Assembly: GCA_016712715.1 (NCBI GenBank)
Contig: JADJQM010000001.1
Span: 1,135,001-1,199,000 of the forward strand
Length of the DNA: 64,000 nt
Direction of reading: 5' to 3'
Source of the DNA: Rhodospirillaceae bacterium
GTDB lineage: Bacteria > Pseudomonadota > Alphaproteobacteria > Dongiales > Dongiaceae
In this document: positions 36,866-46,091 of the stretch, piece by piece
Numbering within the stretch: the stretch's first letter is position 1
Layout: each line of letters begins with the position of its first letter
Notes under the pieces: model-generated
Seen by the model: only the letters and a program-made list of their open reading frames with translations
The model's database searches: none
Told to the model about the DNA's origin: nothing
Translations under genes and position numbers: made by a program

Positions 36866-37861
36866 ATGGAAGCAATATCGACCAATCAATCGAATGAGCC
36901 GACCGCCTTGCTGGGTTCCGATCCGGCTTTCCTGGAGGCGCTGGAGCATGTCTCACGCCTGGCACAGCTCGACCGCCCGGCTTTGGTCATTGGCGAGCGC
37001 GGCACCGGCAAGGAGCTGTTTGCTGAACGCCTGCACTTCCTCTCGCCCCGCTGGGAAGGGCCGTTCACCAAGGTGAATTGCGCAGCGCTGAGCGAGACCC
37101 TGCTGGAAAGCGAATTGTTCGGCCATGAGGCCGGTGCCTTTACCGGTGCCCGGACGCGGCGCCGTGGCCGCTTCGAGCGTGCCGACGGAGGCACCCTGTT
37201 CCTCGACGAGATCGCCACTGCCTCTGCGCGGCTGCAGGAGCAGATCCTGCGGGTGATCGAATATGGCGAGTTTGAGCGCGTCGGCGGCGAACAGACCCTG
37301 AAGGTCGATGTCCGGGTGGTAGCCGCGACCAACGTCGATCTACCGGATCGTGCCGCAAATGGTGAGTTTCGCGCCGACCTGCTTGATCGCCTGGCCTTCG
37401 ATGTCGTGACGCTGCCGCCTTTGCGGGCGCGGCCCTCCGATATCATCGACCTCAGCGATGCCTTTGGTATCCGCATGGCAAAGACCCTCGGCCACCCGCT
37501 CTTTCCCGGCTTCACGGCGGAATGCCGCGACATGCTGCTGGCACATTCATGGCCGGGTAATGTGCGCGAGTTGCGCAATGTGATCGAGCGCTCGGTCTAT
37601 CGGGCCGGGCCGACCGAGCAGCCGATTGCCGCCGTCCATATCGACCCGTTTGAAAGTCCCTGGCGGCTGGGTCGGCGCATGGCGGAAAAACCGATGAGCG
37701 CACCACCGGCAGAGTTCGCAAAATCAGTGGCCGCCTTTGAAACCGGGCTTCTGCGCCGCGCGTTGCAAGCGTCTGACGGCAGCCAGACCGAGGCTGCGCA
37801 AATGCTGGACCTCAGCTATCACCAGTTCCGGCGACTGCTGAAAAAGTACCAGATCAGCTAG
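36866..37861 (+). CDS. pspF: Psp operon activator PspF (sigma-54 enhancer-binding protein)
   Basis: A 331-residue AAA+ activator without an N-terminal regulatory domain, as usual for PspF. Walker A is GERGTGKE (43-50), the sigma-54-contact loop GAFTGA is residues 90-95, Walker B ends LFLDE (111-115), and a Fis-type helix-turn-helix ends the protein (about 305-331, TEAAQMLDLSYHQFRRLLKK). PspA inhibits it by direct binding. It is divergent from the psp operon, and its last four bases overlap the end of corA. Confidence 0.95.
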   Translation: MEAISTNQSNEPTALLGSDPAFLEALEHVSRLAQLDRPALVIGERGTGKELFAERLHFLSPRWEGPFTKVNCAALSETLLESELFGHEAGAFTGARTRRRGRFERADGGTLFLDEIATASARLQEQILRVIEYGEFERVGGEQTLKVDVRVVAATNVDLPDRAANGEFRADLLDRLAFDVVTLPPLRARPSDIIDLSDAFGIRMAKTLGHPLFPGFTAECRDMLLAHSWPGNVRELRNVIERSVYRAGPTEQPIAAVHIDPFESPWRLGRRMAEKPMSAPPAEFAKSVAAFETGLLRRALQASDGSQTEAAQMLDLSYHQFRRLLKKYQIS

Positions 37862-38828
37862 AGCCAACCGGAGCGCTTGAAGCGCCAGAACAGCAGGCCG
37901 CAGATGGCAAATACCACGCCAAGCACGCCGAAATAGCCGTATTTCCAGGTCAGTTCCGGCATGTGCTCGAAGTTCATGCCATAGATGCCGGCGACAGCCG
38001 TGGGCACCGCCAGCATGGCAGCCCAGGCCGCCAATTGCCGCATGACCTCGTTCTGCTTCATGGCGCTCATCAGCATCTTGGTATCGACAACGGTCTTGAT
38101 CAATTCACGCAGATTCTCGATGCGGTCGAGCAGGATCGTGCTGTGGTCGAAGACGTCACGAAAATAGGGATGCGTGTTGCGGTCGATAAGAGCCATGTCG
38201 TAGCGCATCAGGCGCTGGCAGATTTCCGGCAGAGGAGCCACCGCATGGCGGAGATGCAGGAGGTCACGCCGCAGCACCACGATCTCCTCCAGCACATCGA
38301 GTGTGCTTTTGCCATCGAGTACGGCCTCTTCCAGCTCTCGATATCATCTTCGATGCTGTCGACGATCGGGAAATAGCGGTCGACGATGAAGTCCATCAGG
38401 GCATAGAGGATGAAATCCTCACCCTTCTTGAAACTCTCCGGCGTGTGCTCGCAGCGGGCGCGCACTTCGGCATAGCTGGTCGACGGACCATGCCGCACGG
38501 TGATGACATAACCGCGCCCGATGAAGAAGCTGGTCTCGCCCATGGCGACATGAGTCCCCTCCAGCTGCGCGGTCTTCATCACCACGAACAGGGTTTCGCC
38601 ATAGACCTCGAGCTTCGGCCGCTGGTGGGCGCGATAGGCATCCTCGATCGCCAGTTCATGAAGCCCAAAATAGCCCTGCAGCTTGGCCAGTTCGTCCTGG
38701 CTGGGCTCATAGAGGCCAATCCAGATCACGCGGCCCGGTTCGATCCGCATCTGCTCGGGATCGTTGATATCCAGGCTGCCGACCCTGCGCCCGGCTTCAT
38801 AGACCGCACAATCGACCACATGTCCCAT
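37858..38828 (-). pseudogene. corA: CorA-family magnesium/cobalt transporter, broken by a frameshift
   Basis: The N-terminal cytoplasmic part (MGHVVDCAVYEAGRRVGSLD to SIEDDIES) and the C-terminal part (LEEAVLDGKS, then the two membrane helices with the selectivity motif GIYGMNFEHMPE) are both well conserved but lie in different frames. The break is at 38331-38340, in a GAGAG stretch read on the minus strand; one missing or two extra bases explains it. Repaired, the protein has about 323 residues, the usual length. CorA forms a pentameric inner-membrane Mg2+ channel. Sequence error and true inactivation cannot be told apart here. Confidence 0.88.
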
Positions 38829-39006
38829 ACCGGATGCTCCGCCCAGGGTCGCAATTAAGGAAAATTCAGTCTGTTGACCCGCTTATCCCAGCCCGCTCGC
38901 CCTGGCAAGCAGCCTATACAAGCCAGTTAGAGCAGATTACCCTGCCGCCGGCCCAGGCCGGGGGCCCGACCCAGAATGAGCGTGGTCGGGAATGGCAGAA
39001 TGGGGC

Positions 39007-39036
39007 CATTCGAATGCCGTCGCTCCGACGACATTC
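39007..39036. promoter_or_regulatory. Nested inverted repeats upstream of the ECF sigma gene
   Basis: A perfect 10-base palindrome CATTCGAATG at 39007-39016 is followed by a nearly perfect hairpin (GAATGCCGTCG, loop CTC, CGACGACATTC) at 39012-39036. It lies about 55 bases before the sigma gene and could be an operator or an RNA hairpin in the leader. No sure -35/-10 pair was found. Confidence 0.4.
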
Positions 39037-39091
39037 CTTTGAACCCAATGATGTGATCGGACGACAGATTGTACAAGATGGCTGACTCAGC

Positions 39092-39667
39092 ATGAGACTG
39101 GATGCGGGCAACGTCATACCCGACGGAAAGCTCCTGGACGGTATTGCCAAGGGCGACAAGGACGCTTTTACTGAGTTCTATCAGCGGCACAACCGCGCTC
39201 TTTTTGCGTTCCTGGTCAAGCTTGTGCGGGACCGGGAAATGGCCGAAGAGGTCCTGAGCGAGACCATGCTGGATGTCTGGCGTCAGGCCGGGCGGTTCGA
39301 GGGCAAGTCTTCGGTCACAACCTGGCTGTTCTCGATCGGTCACCACAAGGCCGTCAGTCGCCTGCGCCGCATGCGGGAAGTCGCTCTGGACGAGGAGGTC
39401 GCCGCCAATATCGAAGACGGCGCGCCGACCCCGGATGTCCAGGCCTCGGACCGCGGCATGTCGCGCCTTTTGATCAGCTTGATCGATCGGTTGTCCCTGG
39501 ACCACCGCGAGATCCTGCAGTTGGCCTACTATCAGGAGTTTTCGGTCCAGGAGATCGCCGAGGTATTGGATCTGCCGGAGAACACGGTCAAGACCCGCAT
39601 GTTTTACGCCCGGCAACGCCTCAAGGTGTTGCTGGAAGCAGCCGGAGTGAAAGGAGCGATCGCATGA
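39092..39667 (+). CDS. ECF RNA polymerase sigma factor
   Basis: A 191-residue sigma-70 family factor with region 2 (about 20-90, FYQRHNRALFAFL, DREMAEEVLSETMLDVWRQ) and region 4 (about 130-180, LDHREILQLAYYQEFSVQEI, a helix-turn-helix). No long linker or extra domain. The start at 39092 has no clear ribosome binding site. The stop overlaps the next gene, the anti-sigma factor, by four bases (ATGA). Its promoter target is not obvious in the window; self-regulation would be expected. Confidence 0.92.
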   Translation: MRLDAGNVIPDGKLLDGIAKGDKDAFTEFYQRHNRALFAFLVKLVRDREMAEEVLSETMLDVWRQAGRFEGKSSVTTWLFSIGHHKAVSRLRRMREVALDEEVAANIEDGAPTPDVQASDRGMSRLLISLIDRLSLDHREILQLAYYQEFSVQEIAEVLDLPENTVKTRMFYARQRLKVLLEAAGVKGAIA

Positions 39668-40359
39668 GCGCCCAAAAAGACGATAAGCGCCCGCTCAATC
39701 TGGAGGATGCCCAGGAATTGCTGCCCTGGTACCTGACCGGCAAACTGTCCCGTGGCGAGAATGACGCGGTCGACGGCATGCTGAAAGGGTCGGCCGATCT
39801 GCGCGAACAATTGGATTCCGCCCGGGATCAGCGCCGCGCCGTGGTCGACAGTGGCGACGCCGTGGGCAGCCCCTCTGCCGGCAACCTCACCAAGTTGCTG
39901 CAGCAGATCGAGACCACGAAGCAGCGGCGCTATGTGGCGGCCAACGAACCCGGCTTCTTCGAGCGCGTGCTGGGGCCCTGGTTCGCGCCGCGCCCGGCTC
40001 TGAAATTTGCCCTCGTCGCCGCCTTGGCCCTGATCGTGGCGCAGGGTGCTTTCCTCTACCAGCTTGGTGCACTGCCGTTCCAATCGACGAACCAGCCCGG
40101 TGGCAGCGATACCTATGCCACCGCCAGCGATGGCGCCGAGTTGCCGGTTCCCACGGCGAGCCTGATCGTGTCGTTCCGCCCCGACGTCACCACGGCACAG
40201 TTGACCCAGATGCTGTCCGAAATCAACGCGACGGTGGTGGATGGTCCGAAGCCGGGCCAGACCTTCATCCTGGCCCTGACGGACGCTGCCAGCGCAGATA
40301 CCGCCATCGCCAAGCTGCAATCGCGGCCCGACCTGGTCGCCAGCGCGCAGCGGCGCTAG
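39664..40359 (+). CDS. Membrane anti-sigma factor with a subtilisin-propeptide-like C-terminal domain
   Basis: A 231-residue protein. The N-terminal part (LEDAQELLPWYLTGKLSRGE) has the shape of the anti-sigma zinc-finger domain but lacks the His-Cys ligands. One membrane helix (about 112-134) follows, then a Ser/Gly-rich stretch and a periplasmic domain (about 159-231, LIVSFRPDVTTAQLTQMLSE, ATVVDGPKPGQTF) that looks like the ferredoxin-like fold of subtilisin propeptides. The gene directly after it encodes a subtilisin. This suggests that the protease acts on, or is held by, the anti-sigma factor. That role is inference. Confidence 0.8.
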   Translation: MSAQKDDKRPLNLEDAQELLPWYLTGKLSRGENDAVDGMLKGSADLREQLDSARDQRRAVVDSGDAVGSPSAGNLTKLLQQIETTKQRRYVAANEPGFFERVLGPWFAPRPALKFALVAALALIVAQGAFLYQLGALPFQSTNQPGGSDTYATASDGAELPVPTASLIVSFRPDVTTAQLTQMLSEINATVVDGPKPGQTFILALTDAASADTAIAKLQSRPDLVASAQRR

Positions 40360-40362
40360 GCC

Positions 40363-41658
40363 ATGAACCTCCGCTGGGGCATCCTTGTCGTGGTTCTGAC
40401 GCTGCTCACCGGCATCGAGCAGCCTCTGGCGCAGGTGCTGGCGCCACCCGGCCCACGCGGCAATGTCCCCGGCATCAACCTGCCCGGCCAAGGCCCGGAT
40501 GCCTCCGTGCCCGACCTCTTCGATACGCCGCCGGGCGCCGAAAGCGATCGCCCAAAGCAGGGCCAAGAGGAAGACGCCCTGCCCAACGAACTGTGCGTGA
40601 TCTTCCCGCCCTCGGTCGATCCGGGTGCGCCCGCGCGTTTCGCCGCCGAGCTTGACCTTGAGGTGGCGCGCGATTTCACGATGAGTGGCTTGGGCCTGCG
40701 GGTATACCTGATGCGCATCGCTGAGGGTGCCGAGCTTGACAAGGTCTATGATGCGGCGAGTGCCGACCAGCGCCCCCTCTGGGTGCAGAAGAATTTCATC
40801 TACCGCACCAGCGTCGGCGACGGCCAGCAATATGCGCTGGCGCAAATTCATGCGGAGACCGCGACCGCCAAAGCGTCCGGCGGTGCCGGAATCACCATCG
40901 GCCTGGTTGACAGCGGCGTCGACGTCACCCACGAATCTCTGCGCGATGCGCACATCACCGTGATCGATGTGGCAGATGGCGACGCGACGGTGGATCCCGA
41001 AACCCATGGCACTGTCATTGCCAGCATCCTGGTCGGCCAGGGACCGCTGATGGGCGTGGCGCCCAAGGCGAGATTGGTCGCGGTCCGCGCCTTCCGTGAG
41101 GTCGACGCGAAGGTGGGTGCTGCGGAGAGCTCGTCATTCCTCCTCTCGCTCGGCATCGAGACGGCTGTCAAGAATGGAGCGCAACTCGTCAATCTAAGCC
41201 TGACTGGACCACAGGACCGCCTGGTCTCGCAGATGGTCAACACCACGCTGATGCACAAGGTGGTCGTCATCGCCGCGGCCGGCAATGAGGGCCCCAAGGC
41301 CGGGCCAGCCTATCCCGCAGCACAGGACGGCGTCATCGCCGTCACGGCCACCGACCACAAGGACCAGCTCTACAAACGTGCCAACCAGGGCGCCTACATC
41401 TCTGTGGCGGCACCCGGGGTCGACATATTGGGAGCGAAACCCGGCGGTGCTTATGATTTCTTCAGTGGCACCTCGATGGCGACCGGCTATGTGACCGGCC
41501 TTGCCGCCCTGCTGATGGCCTCCGACAACAAGCTCAGCGTTACCCAGTTGCGCAAGATCGTCGAGGGCACCGCGGTCGATCTGGGCGCCCCGGCCCGCGA
41601 TCCCATCTTCGGCGCCGGTCGCATCGATGCGGCCTCGGCCATCGACCAGCTGCCCTGA
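40363..41658 (+). CDS. Secreted subtilisin-like serine protease (S8)
   Basis: A 431-residue protease. A signal peptide (about 1-23, cleavage near PLAQV) is followed by a Pro/Gly-rich stretch and a prodomain-like region (about 75-150, ELCVIFPPSVDPGAP, then LYRV-type strands). The catalytic set is Asp183 (LVDSGVD), His215 (ETHGTVIAS), Asn308 (AAAGNEGP) and Ser371 (FSGTSMATGY). It starts three bases after the anti-sigma stop, so the three genes form one operon. Its location is probably periplasmic or extracellular. Confidence 0.92.
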   Translation: MNLRWGILVVVLTLLTGIEQPLAQVLAPPGPRGNVPGINLPGQGPDASVPDLFDTPPGAESDRPKQGQEEDALPNELCVIFPPSVDPGAPARFAAELDLEVARDFTMSGLGLRVYLMRIAEGAELDKVYDAASADQRPLWVQKNFIYRTSVGDGQQYALAQIHAETATAKASGGAGITIGLVDSGVDVTHESLRDAHITVIDVADGDATVDPETHGTVIASILVGQGPLMGVAPKARLVAVRAFREVDAKVGAAESSSFLLSLGIETAVKNGAQLVNLSLTGPQDRLVSQMVNTTLMHKVVVIAAAGNEGPKAGPAYPAAQDGVIAVTATDHKDQLYKRANQGAYISVAAPGVDILGAKPGGAYDFFSGTSMATGYVTGLAALLMASDNKLSVTQLRKIVEGTAVDLGAPARDPIFGAGRIDAASAIDQLP

Positions 41659-41740
41659 CCAAAGCCGACATATTGATCCCATCATTTCGACAATGCTGGC
41701 CTAGGCGGCCGCAGGCTCGGTCGGCTAGAGTGGCCGTCGC

Positions 41741-42517
41741 ATGATCGATACGCTCCTCGCCTACACCCTGGCCCATTGGCATATGCTTGCCATCAGCAGC
41801 GCCGCCATCTTCCTGGCGGCGATCGTGCGCGGCTTTTCCGGCTTCGGCTTCTCGCTGCTCAGCATCACAGCCATCTCGCTTCTGCTGCCGCCTAAGGAAA
41901 TCGTGCCCACGATCTTCCTCCTCGAGGTCGCGGCCTCGATCAACATGATCCCCGGCATCTGGCGCGAGATAGACTGGCGGTCGATCCGCTGGCTGCTGCT
42001 GGGTTACGTCATCGCCCTGCCGTTCGGCATCTTCGCCCTGTCGCGCTTTCCCGAGCCGCCGATGCAACTGGCGATGTCCATCTTCGTCTTTGTCACCGCC
42101 ATCATGATGCTGCGCGGCTTCCGACTTGAACGGACGCCAAGCGCCACGGCAACGACAATGGTCGGTGGCGCTTCCGGCATCTTCAACGGCGCCTTCGGCA
42201 TCGGCGGCCCACCGGTGGTGCTGTTCTATTTCTCGACCCCGGCTGCCGCCGCTGTGAGCCGGGCATCGGTCATCGCCTTCTTCCTTTCGACCGATGTGCT
42301 CGGTCTCGGCGGCCACTACTATGAGGGGCTCATCACTGAACAGAGCTTCGCCCAGTTCCTGGCCTGGCTGCCGGCCTTGCTCATTGGCATCTGGGTCGGG
42401 GCGCACTTCTTCCGCCGCGTGAACCAGGCGCTGTTTCGCCGCATCGTGCTCGTAATCCTGATGGGGCTTGCCGTCCTGACGCTGGTCAAGGCCCTATACG
42501 ACTGGTCAGGCACATAG
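41741..42517 (+). CDS. Sulfite exporter TauE/SafE family protein
   Basis: A 258-residue membrane protein with about seven or eight segments and the family opening ISSAAIFLAAIVRGFSGFGF. TauE/SafE proteins export anions such as sulfite or sulfoacetate. It converges on xsc, which makes sulfite from sulfoacetaldehyde, so a sulfite-export job is reasonable. The two genes share a bidirectional terminator. The family is broad, so the substrate is an inference from the neighbour. Confidence 0.85.
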   Translation: MIDTLLAYTLAHWHMLAISSAAIFLAAIVRGFSGFGFSLLSITAISLLLPPKEIVPTIFLLEVAASINMIPGIWREIDWRSIRWLLLGYVIALPFGIFALSRFPEPPMQLAMSIFVFVTAIMMLRGFRLERTPSATATTMVGGASGIFNGAFGIGGPPVVLFYFSTPAAAAVSRASVIAFFLSTDVLGLGGHYYEGLITEQSFAQFLAWLPALLIGIWVGAHFFRRVNQALFRRIVLVILMGLAVLTLVKALYDWSGT

Positions 42518-42548
42518 AAAGGGCGGGTTCGAAGACCCGCCCTTTTTT
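42518..42548. terminator. Bidirectional terminator between tauE-like gene and xsc
   Basis: An 8-bp core stem (GGGCGGGT and complement, loop TCGAAG), extended by AAA/TTT pairs, ends in six T on the plus strand and TTTC on the minus strand. It serves both convergent genes. Confidence 0.88.
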
Positions 42549-42568
42549 CAGTCCCACGCCTCAGGCGT

Positions 42569-44343
42569 TCACGCCCCTTTCTGGGGTCGCATGTCCTTGC
42601 CATCGATGCCGGCTACGACGACCGGCTTCTTCATGGCGTCGCGGCGGAAGGGCTCGCCCAGTTCCTGGTTGAGGATGACCTCGATGAAGGTCGTGACGCC
42701 CTTCTTCTGCGCCTCGCAGGATTCCTTCAGGGCTTCGGTCAATTCGGCCTGGGTGCGCGCCTGGACGCCCTTCAGCCCGCAGGCCTCGGCGATCTTGGCA
42801 TAGGAGAGTTCCGGATCCAGTTCGGTGCCGACGAAGTTGTTGTCGTACCAGAGCGTCGTGTTGCGCTTTTCAGCGCCCCATTGATAGTTGCGGAAGACGA
42901 CCATGGTGATGCCCGGCCATTCCTTGCGGCCGATCGAGGTCATCTCGTTCATGCTGATGCCGAAGGCACCGTCACCGGCGAAGCCCACCACCGGCACGTC
43001 CGGGCAGCCGATCTTGGCACCAATGATCGCCGGGAAGCCATAGCCGCAAGGACCGAACAGGCCCGGCGCCAGGTACTTCCGGCCCTTCTCAAAGGTCGGA
43101 TAGGCGTTGCCGATGGCGCAGTTGTTGCCGATATCGCTGGAGATGATGGCGTCCTTCGGCAAGCCGGCCTGAACCGCCCGCCATGCCTTGCGTGGGCTGA
43201 GGCGTTCGGGTTGGCGCGAACGCGCGTTGGAATTCCAGCTGGTGCCGGGATCATCATCCTCGTGGTCCATGCTGGAAAGCGTCTGCAGCCAGGCGGACTT
43301 GGTCTGGTGAATGAGTGCCTTCCGCTCGGCGCGTCCGGCGTTGCCGGCGGATGCGTCAAGCTGTGCGAGGATCGACTGCGCCACCTGCTTGGCGTCGCCG
43401 GCAATCCCCACCGTGACCTTCTTGGTGAGGCCGATGCGGTCCGGGTTGATGTCGACCTGGATGATGCTGGCATTCTTGGGCCAATAGTCGATGCCGTAGC
43501 CCGGCAGAGTCGAGAACGGGTTGAGGCGCGTACCCAAGGCCAGCACCACGTCGGCCTTGGCAATGAGTTCCATCGCCGCCTTGGAGCCATTGTAGCCCAA
43601 GGGACCGGCCGCCAGCGGGTGCGAGCCGGGGAAGCTGTCATTGTGCTGGTAGGAACTGCAGACCGGTGCATCGAGACGCTCGGCCAGGGCTTGGGCTTCC
43701 GGGATGGCGCCGCCGATGACAACGCCAGCACCCGAGAGAATGACCGGGAACTTGGCGCCCGAGAGCAGCTTCGCCGCACGCGAGATTGCGTCGGAGCCGC
43801 CGGCCGGACGTTCGATCTCGACAATCTGCGGCAATTCGATGTCGATGACCTGGGTATACATGTCGCGCGGCACGTTGATCTGGGCCGGTGCCGAATTCCT
43901 CAGCGACTTCAGGATGACCCGGTTGAGGACCTCGGCGATGCGGCTGGGGTCGCGCACTTCTTCCTGGTAGCAGACCATGTCCTTGAAGAGAGCCATCTGC
44001 TCGACTTCCTGGAAGCCGCCCTGGCCGATGGTCTTGTTGGCGGCCTGGGGGTCACCAGCAGCATCGGCGAATGGTTCCAATAGGCGGTCTTCACCGCGGT
44101 CACAAAATTGGTGATGCCGGGACCGTTCTGGGCGATGCACATGGCGATCTTGCCAGTCGTGCGAGTGTAGCCGTCGCAGATATAGCCGCCATTGCATTCA
44201 TGGGCGACGTCCCAGAATTTGATCCCCGCCTTGGGAAAAAGATCCGAGATCGGCATGAAAGCCGACCCGATAATGCCAAATGCATGCTCGATCCCATGCA
44301 TCTGCAGGACCTTCACAAAGGCCTCTTCCGTCGTCATCTTCAT
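42569..44343 (-). pseudogene. xsc: Sulfoacetaldehyde acetyltransferase Xsc, broken by a -1 frameshift
   Basis: A ThDP enzyme that turns sulfoacetaldehyde and phosphate into acetyl phosphate and sulfite, the key step of taurine and C2-sulfonate use. The N-terminal part (MKMTTEEAFVKVLQMHGIEH, catalytic Glu49 in HECNGGYICDGY) and the rest (TIGQGGFQEVEQMALFKD to the ThDP motif GDGAFGISMNEM and the end) are in different frames. The break is at a run of five G (plus strand) at 44047-44051; one more base gives 591 residues, the normal Xsc length. A phosphate acetyltransferase is not seen nearby. Confidence 0.92.
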
Positions 44344-44450
44344 GGTCGTCCGTCCATTCCGCTAAAGGGCTTAAAACTCGATGCTGCTACGATAGGGAGA
44401 GCTCTGGCACCTTCATAGGTCCAGCCATGGGCACAGCGTTGGGCCAGCGT

Positions 44451-46022
44451 TCAGCCAGCCGCTTCCCGGACCGCTTCGGCCAGCAGCTTGATCCCTGGCT
44501 CGATCCGCTCAGTGGGGATCGAGGAGACGCCCAGGCGGCAGAAATTGGCTGGTCCCGGCTGGTTGAGGAAGTGTACCGCCCCCGGCTCGATCACGACCCC
44601 GCGTTTCTGGGCCGCGGCGGCGATGGCGGCCATGTCGCAATCATTCGGTCCCTTGATCCAGAGCGCCGTCCCACCCGCCGTGAGGTTGACCGTAAACTCC
44701 GGGAGGTACTTGGCAAGCGCCGTCACCGCCGCAGCCAGGCGCTCGCGATAGACGCTGCACAGGCGCCGCAGCAGCGTGTCGTGATGCCCATCGGCCAGGA
44801 ATAGGGCGATGGTGCGCTGATTGTTGGCGGCGGGATGGCGGATCATCAGGCGCCGGAGCGCCCGCAGCTCGGCGATGAGCGGCTTTGGCGCCACCAGGAA
44901 GCCGATGCGCAGGCCGGGTGCCAGTGTCTTTGAGAGACTGGAGACGAAGATCACCCGGCCATGACGATCAAGGGATTTCAACGCCGGTTGCGGAGATCCG
45001 TGATGGGTGAGTTCGCTTTCGTAATCATCCTCGATGAGCAGGAAGTCCTTTTCGACCGCGCGCTCCAGCAAGGCATGGCGCCGCTCCAGCGACATGGTGA
45101 CCGTGGTCGGAAACTGGTGGCTCGGCGTCACATAAACATAGTCGCAGCCGCTCAGCTCCGACCCCAGCACCAGTCCCTGCTCATCGACCGGAAGAGATAC
45201 CAACCGGCTGGTCCGCAAGGCTGCGATGTTCCGCGCGTCGGTGTAGCCCGGATCCTCGATGCCAAAGACCGTCTTCTGATCGAACAGCAGGGCCGAGAGC
45301 AGATAGAGCGCCTGCTGGGCACCGACCGTGACCAATATCTCGTCGGCGCTGACACGGACACCGCGGCGCGGCAGCAGCCGGGTGCGGATCTGCTCGACCA
45401 GCAGCGGGTCGTCCTCGGCAAACCGGTCATTGGCCCATTCTCGGACCGAATTGACGCTCAGCGCCTGGCGCGAGCATTCCCGCCAGGCCGCCAGCGGGAA
45501 CAGGCTCTGATCGATCTGGCCATAGATGAAGGGATAGGGGTAATCCTGCCAGTTTGCCGGCTTGACCACATTGCGCTGTTGGGTCGGGCGGCATTTGAAG
45601 CGGGTCAGCCAGTCAGGCTCATCACCGGCCTCCGGCTTCTCCGCCTTCTGCTGCGCCGGCAGGGCCAGATCCCGGGGCTTCGCTGCCACCATGTCCGGAT
45701 TGACGAAGAAGCCGCTCCGCTCCTTGGCAATCAGGAAACCCTCCTCAGTGAGATCCTGATAGGCAAGGACGACTGTATTGCGGGCGATCTTCAGCGACTG
45801 GGCCAAGGCACGACAGGACGGCAAGGGGCTGCCGGCCGGAATCTGCCCGTCCAAGATCGCCGAGACCAGCATGCGGCGCAGCTGTGCCTGAAGGGTCGTG
45901 GTCCTGTCGGCTTCCAGGTGAAACAAGATGGCGCGGCTGTCGTGGCCCAAGCGGGTATCCCCCCAAACGGGTGTCTGTCGGCACTGGCCAGCCAGCATCA
46001 ACGCCACTGGCCCCGGCATCAA
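44451..46022 (-). CDS. MocR/TauR-type regulator (GntR winged helix fused to aminotransferase domain)
   Basis: A 523-residue PLP-binding transcription regulator. The GntR-type winged helix is at about 36-105 (PLPSCRALAQSLKIARNTVV), and the aminotransferase-like domain covers about 160-520 with the PLP lysine at 365 (SLSKTLAPGLRIGF). Family members TauR and GabR control taurine and GABA genes. It sits directly upstream of xsc on the same strand, so it very likely controls sulfonate genes. The start used is the first of two tandem ATGs at 46022. Confidence 0.9.
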   Translation of the reverse strand: MMPGPVALMLAGQCRQTPVWGDTRLGHDSRAILFHLEADRTTTLQAQLRRMLVSAILDGQIPAGSPLPSCRALAQSLKIARNTVVLAYQDLTEEGFLIAKERSGFFVNPDMVAAKPRDLALPAQQKAEKPEAGDEPDWLTRFKCRPTQQRNVVKPANWQDYPYPFIYGQIDQSLFPLAAWRECSRQALSVNSVREWANDRFAEDDPLLVEQIRTRLLPRRGVRVSADEILVTVGAQQALYLLSALLFDQKTVFGIEDPGYTDARNIAALRTSRLVSLPVDEQGLVLGSELSGCDYVYVTPSHQFPTTVTMSLERRHALLERAVEKDFLLIEDDYESELTHHGSPQPALKSLDRHGRVIFVSSLSKTLAPGLRIGFLVAPKPLIAELRALRRLMIRHPAANNQRTIALFLADGHHDTLLRRLCSVYRERLAAAVTALAKYLPEFTVNLTAGGTALWIKGPNDCDMAAIAAAAQKRGVVIEPGAVHFLNQPGPANFCRLGVSSIPTERIEPGIKLLAEAVREAAG

Positions 46023-46091
46023 CAGGTTTCTTCAGCCTGCGCCCAGGGGTCGGGAAAACAGCCCGAAGCCCGCCCCTGGCTGCGGAGCTGG

